Positions 22,384 to 35,115 of a stretch of 64,000 nucleotides of DNA are shown in pieces. Below the pieces are notes generated by a model. That model saw nothing but the letters and a program-made list of their open reading frames with translations, ran no database searches and was not told the DNA's origin. The stretch lies in NCBI GenBank assembly GCA_021234155.1, contig JAJEKV010000003.1, positions 28,689,166 through 28,753,165 of the forward strand, written 5' to 3'. The translations under genes were made by a program, and so were the position numbers. Source of the DNA: Isoetes taiwanensis. Taxonomy: Eukaryota > Streptophyta > Lycopodiopsida > Isoetales > Isoetaceae. How positions within the stretch are numbered: the first letter of the stretch is position 1; each line of letters starts with the position of its first letter.

Positions 22384-24005
22384 CAGGGTGTGATCTACAG
22401 CCGATTGACGGGCCCTTGGCCACAGTAAATCTAACAAGCCTTTTTCGGGCACAACACCAGCAACACACCATGCATGGTTATGGCTGATTATTTATCATTG
22501 AGGATCCAAAGCTTCAGCCTTATCCGTATACTTTCATGTCCTGTTATTTACCGCAATCTAACTTAAGCTAGCCATTTGTTTGAATGATCACGTGGTGCTT
22601 GAGAAAATGGAACGTAAGCGTCAAACAAATTGCAATGAGGTATACCCTAATTATGCCACTCAAGAATTGCTACACACACCATGCCACGAGATTAAACTGA
22701 ATTGTATAACATGCAACATGTCTCGCTACACTTCTATATACATATCTTCACACCTTGAGGGGTCAAGATCTTCAAGTTTTCATACTAGTTTGACAAGAAA
22801 TATTTCCCTTGAAGGAGGGAGTCAAGTGATTAATGAAGCAATTCAGAGTTTTGTTGAACTAACTTGATGGATATGGATGTGTATGCAATGAAGATAACTG
22901 GGATTGGGAAAAATACTTGATCTGGAGAAGGTATTCAACGTAGAAATATTGCAACCTTCATTAGTTTAGGCATAACACAATTTGCAGATAAACGTTGCGT
23001 TCAGAGACATATTCACAAGTCCATTATTAAGCAAGCATTGCATTGTTAAACATTGCATAATAGTGACAGAGAGAAAAGTTTGTGGCGGCCTTGGCCACCG
23101 CAATAAATTTCTTGCATATCTTAACACTTTGCAAGAATGACGCCTTCCATTCCATTACAAAAATATATGAACAATGGGCAAATATACACCTAATAAATGT
23201 TTGTAAACCACATTCCTCCTACATAAGGATATATCACCATTGTACTCAACATTGAGAGAACAATTCCAACTCCCATGTACATCCCTATATAAGAATATTT
23301 CATCACTAGTGTTGTACATCAGGGAATAAATTACTAATCGCATATTTCTTATTAGCCATAATGGCTTTAGCTAAACTTGCTCACGATTAATCCCAAAACT
23401 TTCTGTGGTTTACCTAAACTCTACACATTTTCCCTCTCATACTTTCTAGCGTTTAGCTAAACTAACCCAAAATTCATCCCAAAATTTTCTGTGGTGTGGT
23501 CAACGAAAAATATTAAGCTAAAAAGTATTATGTTTTTTTCTTCAATTGTTTCCATTTACTTTAATCATTTTCTTTGTGGAAATAATCTAAAACAATGTCA
23601 ACTAGCTAAATCTAGGCCTCAGAGTATTCCATAGATGCTAGAAAATAACTTAATAGTCTTATATTTCTTATAAACTAGAATGATGCTGGCTAAACTAGCC
23701 CGAAATTCATTCCAAAAGTTTCTAAGGTTTAGCTAAACAATACAAAATTTCAATCTCTTACATTCTAGCATTTGGCTAAAGAGATCGAAGGTTGGTGCTA
23801 GCGCGAAAAAAGTTAAGCTAAAATTATTATTTTTTTGCCAATTTTTTCCATTTACTTTAGCCAATATTTTTTGAAGATGTGCTCAAAAATCGCCAAATAG
23901 CTAAGCTTAGCCCTTAAATTATTCCATGTTGTACATTGTTTGCATAACCACATTCCTCCTACATAAAAATATCCTTTCTAGCAAGAAGATAAAGATACAA
24001 TGATA
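22384..24005. repeat. Block B, copy 3 (B'')
   Basis: The most divergent left half among the four B copies. It has private changes near 22,690-22,720, a shortened agacatattcac at about 23,006, and a roughly 40-bp extra segment at about 23,634-23,680 absent from the other three. The right end resembles copy 1. Confidence 0.8.
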
Positions 24006-24367
24006 AATAATATCTAGATAATTGATGTGAGGCATAGAATGCCTCGAAGAAAGCAATGGAATCCAGAGCAATCCTAGTTTATCCAAGCAATGGAGTCAAG
24101 CAGTCGGAGGAAGATTTGCCATTCCGAGGCCCTTGAATTTTGCAGAAGAATCAAGCAGGCAATTGGCGTGATAAACCAGAAACAATGTTTTGTGCTACGG
24201 TTACTCGCGGCTTGCATCGAACGATATCATGAATCATGGATTAACATATCTCATCCACAATTAGAATCAGATCGGACCGCCAAACTAGGGAAGGAGCTGC
24301 TTACAATTTTAGAAGATGGCTTGCGACTCATCAATCTCTGTGACGAAAAGGACTCCCCTGCCCAAGT
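24006..24367 (+). pseudogene. 5' exon fragment of a protein-kinase gene (block B'')
   Basis: Same 114-codon frame as in copy 1, starting at ATG 24,090. Its last codons lie in the tandem repeat. Shares gcaggcaattgg with copy 1. Confidence 0.6.
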
Positions 24368-25167
24368 AAATGTACATTTGGTCATGGGTTCAAACCTTGC
24401 CAATGTTATTTATATTTTGGAAGTTGGTTACTAGGGGTATACGATGATGATCCCCGACGTAGTAGAACTTAAAAAGCCTATACGTGTCCTCCACTTTGGC
24501 TGTCGCAAGGCAGTGGATAACCTAGCTAGTCTGTACAAGATTAGTCTAGTATGGACCTTAAACAAAGTAATAAAAAAACAATGGGACTATGGTAGGTGGC
24601 ACTAGGATGGTGAGGCTAAAAAGCCATGCCCCTAGAGTGCCCCTAGGACCGAGACTTCCTAAGGCGGGATTAAATCCTGCCTACAAAGTGTGCATGTAAG
24701 GTAAAAGTTTTGCTCAACGGATGTGTGGTGAGTTTGTATAGGCTTAGTAATGCCAAAATAAATGTACATTTGGTCATGGGTTCAAACCTTGCCAATGTCA
24801 TTTATATTTGGAAGTTGGTTACTAGGGGTATACGATGATGATCCCCGACGTGGTAGAACTTAAAAAGCCTATACGTGTCCTCCATTTTGGCTATCGCAAA
24901 GGCGTGGGATAAGCTAGCTAGTCTGTACAAGATTAGTCTAGTATGGACCTTAAACAAAGTAATAAAAAAACAATGGGACTATGGTAGGTGGCACTAGGAT
25001 GGTGAGGCTAAAAAGCCATGCCCCTAGAGTTGCCCCTAGGACCTAGACTTCTTAAGGCGGGATTAAATCCTGCCTACAAAGTATGCATGTAAGGCAAACG
25101 TTTTGCCCAACGGATGTGTGGTGAGTTGGTATAGGTCTAGTAATGCCAAAATAAATGTACATTTGGT
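24364..25167 (+). repeat. 392-bp tandem repeat, two units (B'')
   Basis: Counterpart of 7,437-8,240, with both tRNA-like boxes present. The variant gtttgtataggctt is shared with copy 1 but not with B' or B'''. That supports B and B'' being matching positions of the two large units. Confidence 0.75.
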
Positions 25168-28100
25168 GTTGAATGCCATTGTCTTTCTGAGTTTCAGTGA
25201 GAATATACTCCGGCAGCTATAGCATTGGCATATACAAAGATGTTTTAAGTTTCTTGCAATTCTAGCGGCCTTACATTCTATTATCTTACTATTATTTGTT
25301 GTTTGCCTTATCTTGCAGCCCACCTCTTCAAGTTTGCTAATTACAGCAGTAAGATGATGTGGAACAACTCCAGACTTTGATATAGTTGAGCGGGTGACTG
25401 CAACTGCGATTGAGAAGGTGTCAGCTTCTATACGATTTGGAATTCTTGTAAAATCACAACCATGTGTCTATCTGTGTTGCTTATACGCCGCTTTCCAATT
25501 TTCCTCTTTCTTTTCTAGAGCATATACTATTTAGGGGAGGTGTTGATATTGTTGAAGAACTTAGCCGTCTTATCACGAATTCTCTCTATCATATTATAGA
25601 GCCTTAACAAGGTAATGTAAGTTTTAGCTTAAATTTTGGTTCTCTTATGGTTCTTGTATTATTTAAACTTGTTAGAGCTCATATATATTAATTGTGTTCG
25701 GAAAAAGATTCTTTATTAAGTTTATCCTATTGATTGTGTTTCATGCATAGGAAATAACATAGGAATAACATTGATTGTGTTTCATGCATAGGAAGCAAGG
25801 CATGTCATTTGGCCAGTAGAGGAGCGACATCGAAATGTAATTTTTTCTAGATTATGAAATTAGTAACGAACTTATAATTTAATTTTATGTCATTTTTCTT
25901 GTGTAGGCCATTGAGCAATTGCTTCTTCTGGATGATATGGAAGTACAAGCTGATAATGAAGATCTACCTAATAACGTTGAACAAGATGATATTTATGCAC
26001 ATCAAAATTATATTGATGAGCATGATGGTAGTGGTGTAGCAGGCAGCTATGCCTGCTGAAACAATATTGTATTTCTTTTGAATTAATAAAAAAATTTTCT
26101 TTTTGTTATGCTTTATTTTGTTATTATATAAAGAGAATCTGAAAAAAAAAATGTATAAAAGTTCGTCCAAATTTTTTTTTGTAACGGTTCATGAACTTGC
26201 AATGCGTTTCAAGGTTTTTTTTATTTATTTAATATTGTTTTTTGAAATGCGTTTCAATATTGAAACGAGTTTCAGTTCTTATTCAGTTGAAACGCATTGC
26301 AAGCTTGTTATGCGTTACAAATCCGTTATGCGTTTCAAACTTGTTATGCATTACAAATCCGTTATGCGTTTCAATTGACCCCATCATTCGTAATGTGTAT
26401 CAAATCAACACTAGTTATAGTGCCTGGCATTGCCGGGCGTAACTACAATTTTATTGTAGAATTATGTGAGTAAGATATAGGATTTAGGAACGAATGTAGG
26501 GTTGTCAATCATGGTCCTTTTAAGTTATTGTCCAAGTTGGATGTCACATTTAGAACTATTGAAAGGTCAAAGAGTTGCAACTATTGAAATTCAGCCACTC
26601 TATTTTCTTCGTAGCATTTGAATCCATGCAATATAGTTAAGGATCCAACAGTTTCCTTCATTGTAAAATGACAATTGCATCTATAACATACCAAAAGTGG
26701 CGTGTATATTGTTTACAACAGTTGTAGTGAACCCATTTAGATTATTCCAAGAGCACTCTAAAATATTACAATGTTGTAAATATTGTTCCTACTTGTATAT
26801 GACTCATAAACCCTTTGCAACAACAAAATAGAATGACCCTATTGAACGTGATTTGTTACATCTATTAGCAAATGGCAGTTAGAACTATACGTTTGACTAA
26901 AAACTAAGCTTCTTGTTGCTGGGCCTAAGTAGAATTCTATTGTAGGCAAGCACGAAGAAGCATAGGTAGAATGTGTTGCTAAATTGAATTAGGGACAAAA
27001 GAAAAATAGGAGAATTGAAGAAGACAATTATTATAGATATAGGTATCATGTGAGAATTAAAACTTCCCTCTTGGAAAGAAGTTTACTATTAGTTGAGGAT
27101 TTTAATCTATGCAGTTGTGGTTTAACCTATACAGTTGTAGTGATAACTGCAAGGGATCCATCATTCGAGGTAGCAATTTCCGCCTATGTACAATAAATCA
27201 AAGATAATAACTCGAAATGATGTTTGTACCTCTTTAACATTATAAATGCACATTCTTTCATTAGAAAGAAATGCTAAATGTATCTATAGGAGTTTATGCA
27301 GACTTTTGCCTAATGTTACACTTGCATATTCTTTCATTCCCTGCACAATTCCACCTCCATTAAGAAACCATCAAGCCTACTTATATTCCTCACTTTCTGA
27401 AACATTCATGTGTTGGAATTGCTATTGTGTGCAACACCCTAGAAACTATGAACATTAATGATTAGATTCATGGATATTGTTTGTCAATAAATAATTCCTT
27501 ACAATCATTGCACTCCATAGATAGATGTTGGTACTCATACTATAGGCTCAGTATAAACACATAAAATAATTTCTTCAATCCAAAGAGCATAGTATGTAAG
27601 CGACCAACTTCTGATCCTTAAAACAAAAAAGTTCATATGTATCGTATTGGCCTTCATTGGAGCAGCTATAGGAACCTTGTATTGGCATCTAATGCTATGA
27701 CAACTCTAAAATAGGATCACATTATAAGTTAGCACAATGGACTTCAATTAGAGTTTAGGGTTGTAAAAGAACAGTCTTACCTGATTACAATATTTTTTGC
27801 ACGATCCATTTGATGGCTTCTTTGGAATTCGCAATAAGTCAAGAAAATCTTATGCTCACACCATGCCGCAGAATCCGTTGGGCCATTCGCAAAGAAACCA
27901 AGCCACGGTTTATATCAAATTTGGAATATGCTGGGCAATAGAAATGCGAAGTGATAGAAAATGCCATAGATAAAGCAGAAATCAAAGCAGATGTGTGAGA
28001 AATTAAAGTGTGCTTATGTAAAGCGTGCTACAACATTACAAATATGATGGGCTATGGTGCTAGATTCCTCCAAATCCATCCACAAATCTTGAATAATCTT

Positions 28101-29461
28101 GTTGTTATGATGTTAAAAACATATGAAGACACACATCAAGAATAAGTCTATCATCACGTGCTATCTCTGTCTCTCAAAGCAAATATATGGGATAATGAAA
28201 TGCAACAGTATGCTCTATCTACATGTCCTTTAAAGCAAGAACATCATCATGGAAAGACCATATGACAGATAAAAGAGCGATTATATCGCTATTGCTCAAA
28301 GTTACACATATTTTTCATATTCAAGCCACAATTTGCATATATATTTGGTTTGAACATAGTACAATCTCCAGGAAAACAATAGACATGATTCTAAAATAGA
28401 CAAAAACATCAAGATACCAGAGCTTAGCTTGGAACGGTAAAAGCACTATTATTAGTGGCATATTTTAGAATAGGCTTGTGTCTCTACAATATTTCTACCA
28501 GAAACTACATGCGATGTTAATATTACCTGTGTAAAAGCTAGTAAGAAAAACCCTTCTGCTAGCTCTAGCAGAATGTTACTGCAAAAAATGAAGCAGGTCA
28601 GGACGGATCTATTAAACTCCGTTTCGCACATCTTCTCCAACTAAATAAGGTACCTATATGCTGTAAAAACCGGTCTCCAGAAAAAATAGCAGACATGATT
28701 CTAAGATAGACAAAAACGTCAAGGCACCAGGATAACTGGTGCAATTGTGAACTCCACCTTCAAGATGAAGAAACTCTAAACCATATGAATTTTAATCGTG
28801 CAGATGATTGCGTAAAACTTAATGCATGCTTTGGGTTGGAGATATCCTACAATGAATAAAAGATATAGGAATTTGGAACACTTTGCAATCTACAACAATA
28901 TCTAAGCAATAACAACTCATAAAGACCTGTGAAATGTACTTTTAATAGAATTATAGAGAATCTAATAATAGAATTATAAAGAATCTAATACTTCTCAATT
29001 TAAGGTGGACAGTGTTTTTGTCATTAATGCTTGAAATGGGAGATGTAAGGGTCTTAGTTACAGAACTACTTCTCAAGTTATGACACAACTCTCGTTAAAA
29101 ATTTGTTATTTTTAAAGAACCTAATACTTCTCAAATTAAAATGGAGAGTGCTTTCTGTTGCTATTAATGCCTAAAATGGCAGATGTAACACAACTACTTT
29201 TCAAGTTATGATCTCTTGTTAAAGCTGTTACTTATTATAACAATCTCAATAACACCTAGTTATACACTCACATAAGAGGGTCATAACGAACTAATTTTAA
29301 GCTAGTTTCCAACTTTGTCACAGCTATATCCTGCAAAGAGCTATCATATATCATGTAAATTGGTCACACCTGACCAACTACCTTTGCCACAACCTTTCAT
29401 AAAATGAAGTTAACTTGAGTATAATTAGAGAACTTGACTCAAATATAATTAGAGAACTTCA
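25168..29461. other. Block C, second copy
   Basis: Nearly identical to 8,241-12,533, including the exon-like end near 25,910-26,058 and the GCGTTTCA palindrome cluster (26,166-26,390). Differences concentrate in a few spots. At 25,185-25,215, tttctgagtttcagtgagaa stands against tttacagtttccagcagaa in copy 1. Others are at 28,835-28,880 and 29,095-29,115. All involve CAG/CTG words. No confirmed gene. Confidence 0.45.
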
Positions 29462-29567
29462 CTCACCTAACTTTTGTTATAGCGGTTGCCTAACAATGCT
29501 TCTGCAGCTTGCAACCCATCGATAAATTGTGCAACTATGACGGGCTCAGATCCCTCAAGCACAATAT
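29462..29567 (-). pseudogene. Exon-like segment, part left of the insertion
   Basis: Same as most of 12,534-12,669, interrupted after acaatat at 29,567. The remaining part of the exon is at 32,047-32,070. Confidence 0.3.
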
Positions 29568-32046
29568 GTAGCATAATAACAGGGGGTTTCTTTTGTATTT
29601 TTGTACGTTTTTTTCTATGGTTTTCATATGATTTGATGGGCGTATTGCATGAGACCTATTATTTAGTATATCTAGAGTGCGCACTGTATTCTCATATTTA
29701 AATGACATATTATCTATGATTTTGCAATGGTTTAGCATTTGCATATTTTTCCTTGAAAAATCAATTATTTTTAAGTTCCCAAAACAGACATGCAAGCATC
29801 GAGGTCCCTTATTTTAGGGTTCTTTAGGAAAGGGTTTGCTTTACGGTTGCCACCCCATTTGCTTAGGAGAAGAAAATTCTCTGTTCTTGCTCTCACGGAG
29901 GAGGGATTTTGGAGCAATGTTGCCCGCCATGGCCAAATCTTTGAAATCTGGAATTTGCTTAAGTACAAAGCATGCGTTACTAAACCCTAACAGGATGCAG
30001 ATTAGGGATGCGGTTTAGGGTGCGACTTGGCATGGCCAGAACTAGATTCCATCCGGTAGGATATGGCACTGCGTTTGGAGCATTTTTTTGCCTTGGAGCT
30101 CTGATTTGAAGTCAAATTTTACCGGCATGGCACCTCTTCTCTTCGATCACGGTATTCTTGAAGCACAAGTTTGTTCAAAACGAAGTGAGAATCTTTGGCA
30201 TCTTATGCCAAGCAGCAGGATTCTCTAAGGAGATTCAGGTATATCATCTGGTTTTTTAAGATTGCAAATCCTTGTTTCTTACATTCACTTCTTGGAATGA
30301 CCTGTGTCAATTAAGAAAGCGAAGCAAACAAAAGAGCTTGTTGTTTCGGTAAGAACGCACAAGATCTTGATGTGGCTTTGGAATTAAGCAAAGAACAAAT
30401 GCCTTGACTTCAAAAATAATTTTCTTGGTTTCTACTATAGCATCTGCCACAACCTTTACGCGTGCGGACTTGTATCCATGTAGAAATGAGAGAAAATTCG
30501 TGTTAACTCATACTTGTTTGCAATTGAGAGCTCAGCTCTTTTCTCATGTACAAATTCTTAGTGGTCAAGCGGATCGCTTTTACTTGTTGTTAAGCAAGTG
30601 CTCTCTTGGTGGAACCATTATATATTCTCATGCGGGGAAAGTTGAAGGCGAATATATAGCTTCTAATAGATGGTTTCTCCTAAGCTAATACATTTGGTAT
30701 CATTGAATGTGATTCTTGCAGGAATGGCTGAGAAGTGTATCATGGAATGTGATTCTTGGAGGATATACCGAACGGGGATTTCTCCTCAAATTGGCATTTA
30801 GGAATTGCCCAACCATGATTTGATTTTGAAATGCCACGGTTTATACATATGGCGGGCATGGGGAGCTTAAAAATCATTAATCTTTTCTCGGTAGATGCAC
30901 GAAAGGGATGGGTTGGATGGACCTGAAAGGGATGGGTTGAAAGAGCGCCATGGTTGCGGTTACGTATCTATGTGCGGCAGGCGTTACTTTAAACGCATAA
31001 CAAGATCAAGCTGATAGTAAGCCAGCGAGAAATGTCTATCGATCATCCAGAGCCACTTGTTAAATTTGCACAGAGCTTTGATGCAAAGTCATGTCCAGCG
31101 GTAATTTCAACTTCAAACTCATTTTAGCAATTGACCATGTTGACTAGTTTGTTATGCATTTGTACTTAGTAGTTTAGTATGCTCAAAAAATTAATGCTGA
31201 AGCCATGTATTCACTGGCATGATCCAAACATAATCGAGGACGGACATAATCGAGGACGGCATGAGTGTTACTTTCACACAGCATGAACAATTAATGTATG
31301 AGTCTGTGGAGCCAAAAGCATGATACCAAGGAGACATGTGTCCCAGAAAATGGAGCAGAAAAATATTCAAAACAACGTTTTTGGGAAACTGTTTGGTAAA
31401 TCATATTCTAACTTAAGACTGTCAAGGAAATGAGAGTATTCCGCGTGTGTGGACCACTATGCAACATTAGAAGCTTTAGAAGCTCGTTCAATTGGAAAGT
31501 ATGTATTAATCTTGATTAAGCATAGCAAGCTCCACGTGCACCAAACAAACCATGGCAGCACTGACTTAGAAAATTATCATCGATATTGTTGTTGCCAGAT
31601 TTCGACGTGTTCAATTCCAAGAACATGTTCTTGTCCTAATGATTACACAAAATATACTCATAGTTGTTTGCAATGGAAATAATTTATTTGTCTTATTGTG
31701 CTTTTTTGGGCCCGAAGGGCCCAAAAAAATTTTTAATATAACAACCAAGACACAACTACCATTAATATTATTAACACAGACCATTGCATCCAACGCATTT
31801 AAATTAAAATCCCCCTGAAACCCCCTTTGGTTTAGGTGCATATTCACACGGGGGGTTACGTAGGGCAGCGAGAGCCCCTAAAAATTTACAATACATGTAC
31901 AAAATTAATACCATTAAGTACATTCTCTCAAACCTTATAGTATTTTGCAAATCTCAACATACAGTATACAAAAACTTGTACAGGCATACCCCACAAACGA
32001 GGATTGCTATGTACGGTCCAGATCAAGGAATAAAGGTCCGTAGGGC
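29568..32046. mobile_element. 2.48-kb insertion of unknown type in unit 2
   Basis: Absent from unit 1, where acaatat is followed by 10 bases (atccagcttt) and then tatgagtctg. Here 2,479 bases replace those 10. I see no terminal inverted repeats, no target duplication and no transposase or reverse-transcriptase frame. The insert holds a perfect 12-bp hairpin (31,702-31,728), two copies of acataatcgaggacgg in tandem (31,228-31,259), and a duplicated gaaagggatgggttg near 30,903-30,945. It could be a non-autonomous element, a filler segment, or a gap-join in assembly. Confidence 0.5.
31702..31728. other. Perfect 12-bp inverted repeat with 3-base loop
   Basis: ttttttgggccc, loop gaa, gggcccaaaaaa. 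A stable hairpin on either strand, inside the 2.48-kb insertion. Confidence 0.85.
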
Positions 32047-35000
32047 TATGAGTCTGAAGGCAAGAGAAGTCCTGCAACATGTCATTGAAATGTATTCAGG
32101 TATGCAATAATGAGGTTTTGAATCTTAAAGACTAACAAACAATACCATGTTGTGGTGCCATGTCATGTAAACGTTTCATACATTAACTATGCTGCTATAT
32201 CTATCAGGAAATGAAGCATTAACAGTTGGCAATTGCCACATCTAAGACTTGTCAGAGTACTAAAAGAGAGCTTGTAAATGCTGGCTATGTTTGGCTTGTT
32301 GTCCCTGCCATGAGTTTTATTTTAACTCACCCTTCCTTCTGTTTGAATAGGAGCAGGCTACTCATGAGAAATGGCATTTTCAGCAGTAATATCTCAAACC
32401 ATTGTTGACAATGTACAACACAATGCAAGTCCACAACATATTCAACTTGATGCTGGCATGCAGCATAGATACGCTTTATTTTCTACCGTGCTCTCCTCTG
32501 TGTGACTCCAACGCATTATCTTTATTTTTCTTTACTTCCCTGCTACAAATATCTTTTATCATACAACATAAACCATTGGATGTTTCAGTTTGATCCATGA
32601 TCAGGGATGGGATGGCTTAGTTGTAGCAATGGTGCTAAATGTTTTATGTATTGACCAGCTATTAGTTAAGTTTGAGCTTTATATTCATTATCCTGCTAAC
32701 ATAAGGCTAAAGCATGTAACTAAGCATTTTTATAAGCACTCAGAATTTCATATTGAAAAATTCATATTGAAGCACGTTTTAGGAGGTGGTCTAGTAATGT
32801 CACCGCATGGTAAAAAACCAAATGCCTATCCACAAAGTCTCGTAACCGTATATTGCTTCTTCCTGCATGAACAGCGCAACAAAACCCATTTGTATCTAAC
32901 ACATTAGAAGAAGTTTAGATTAACTTAAACTTTGCTAAAAACACATGATATTTACTAAGAGTCGGTCATGGTTCAGAGAGAGAAATGGTGTGCAAATGAT
33001 ATACAAAATGTGGGCCTTATTAGTCATCTAAGAGGTGTAACCTACCCAGTAATCTCGTTGCCCAGTAATACCAGCTTGCAAAGGGATTATGGAGCTACTT
33101 ATAGGGCATAGTATTTTGCCAGCTAGAGACGTGTATTTGAATCAAAATTTCAACATAAAATCCTAAGACAGGGGCAAATTGTCCCTGATGTTTATCAGTG
33201 CATTCTTACATTCATAAAGTTAGTTCTACTAAGATTTCCGTTGAAATCCTTAACAGGTTTGTTTGTATATAGCTGTTTGTAGCTTCATAGTTTAGATTTT
33301 GTCAAAGTTTCATAGATTATTTTGATCTTATCTCCTATTATTTTGTATATGTAAATGCCTGTAATAGACCCGTATGGTTGCACATCATCCTTTGTTGAAG
33401 CAGGAAAGCCAAATCATGAGCATATTTGTTCTATTTGAATCAAGTTTCTATGGCTGTCTCATTCTATTTTAACCATTTGACATTCACGAGGCATTCAGTA
33501 AATCGCCATATACCTTACGGCTTTTTAATCCTAATTGGATGTTTGAGCAAGATGTTGGACCTATTTGTATATGCAGATGCCTATTTTGGATCCTTATGGT
33601 TGTTGCAACAGGTTGTATTCGAGCAAGATACTATTTTGGATCCTTATGGTTATTGCAACATGTAGTATTCAAGCAGGATAATCAAATCAGAAGGCACAGG
33701 TATACTTTCATTTGCAGATCTTCAGTATTGATAGCATGATAATACATAGACTAAGAGTTTTATTTCGTAGCATCTAAGCGTACTCATATTACTTAGAAAT
33801 GGTGCATGCCTGAACTCATTTCGGACTTGGTGTTCTTCATGGATCAGCATAATAACCTTGCGTACATGCCAAGGTCTTCCTTCCTTAAGTCCTAACTCGT
33901 TTATGCAGGCGTATCATGTATGCTCTAACGCTTTTGAGAAAGACATTTAAAGGAAAGGGTTAATAGCACCAGTTAGATGTATAGCAAACCAAAACTTTCA
34001 TGAATCATCTTCTGTCATGCATGTAGATGCCACTACTTGGCTGGAATACTATGAAACCCTGCATGATCGGAGCAACAATGGCAGACTTGCCGAGGATAAG
34101 ACATCCATTTGCACGATTCATAAGATACTGAGCTCTTGAGCAATCGTGGCATGCATGCCACGCTGCAGCCCGAAAGGAAAAAAGCGACTGAACGCCGCGC
34201 CCGGTATTCGCATGGCATGACGCGAAGAACAAAATGCCCAATTCATGTGAAAAGAAAATATTTCGATTTTTGGATTGTCGGAAATAGTTTATGGCATCCA
34301 AAACCATTTAAAATCTTAGAAAATGGGCTTAAAAAAAATTCCAAAAACATTTTCTACCAAACCTGAAAATCCCAAATTAACAAGATTGATTGTAACGCCA
34401 TTTTTTAATTATATTATATTATTTTTTTAGTTCAAAAAAGCGTATCAAAAAGCGTTACAAGCATAGGGGTTTTCTTCTAGTGTGAGTTGCCTGCCATGTG
34501 CCTAGAAGTGTGATCATCATCATTGCATGTACCATAGCTCAGCGTATGCAGGCTCGACGGAGGGGCTCAAACTCAACAAGGAATTATAGCGATCAATTCA
34601 TATAGCTCATGGAATGAATATGTTTTCTTTATTAAGCCAACCTTAGCTATAAAAAGTGAATGTTTATAATTAAAGGCTGATAAGGGTGATCAGCCGTTAT
34701 AGCAAGTCACAGATTTCATGATTTCGGGACAGATGGAAGTTTTGAAAATCATTTCGCATTGCTGGAGAAGGTATAACTTGTTCTAAGATGGTGAATCTGC
34801 CTGATAGCCTTTTTCTAGAAGATGTTATTACACAAAAAGGTTTTCTACATAAAGAGTCTTCTGTAGAAAAAGGCATCTTCATCAATGTGTATATAAGGGT
34901 AGCGATTCCTTGATACTGATTCATTCTAACCAATTCTTGTGCATTCCTAAATCCTTAAGCCTTTGTCATAGCTTGAAGCACAAATTTAATCTAATATTGA

Positions 35001-35115
35001 AAGATTTTGAGCCCCTTTAGGTCGACGAGCGATCTTAAAGACTGGATCTACTTTTGTTGTTTACTTTGATTGTTTTAGTATTTGTGATTAGTTGAAAACT
35101 TATGTCAGCTTTCAC
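32047..35115. other. Block D, second copy, with inverted segment 33,238-33,817
   Basis: Begins with the last 24 bases of the interrupted exon, then follows 12,670-15,721. The 580 bases at 33,238-33,817 are the reverse complement of 13,836-14,415. Around 34,180-34,215 the sequence differs strongly from 14,790-14,822 in a CAG/CTG-rich spot. No gene called. Confidence 0.5.

Noticed and set aside
29990-30025. Telomere-like repeats (taaaccctaa, gtttaggg)
   Set aside because: Only one unit in each orientation, no array.
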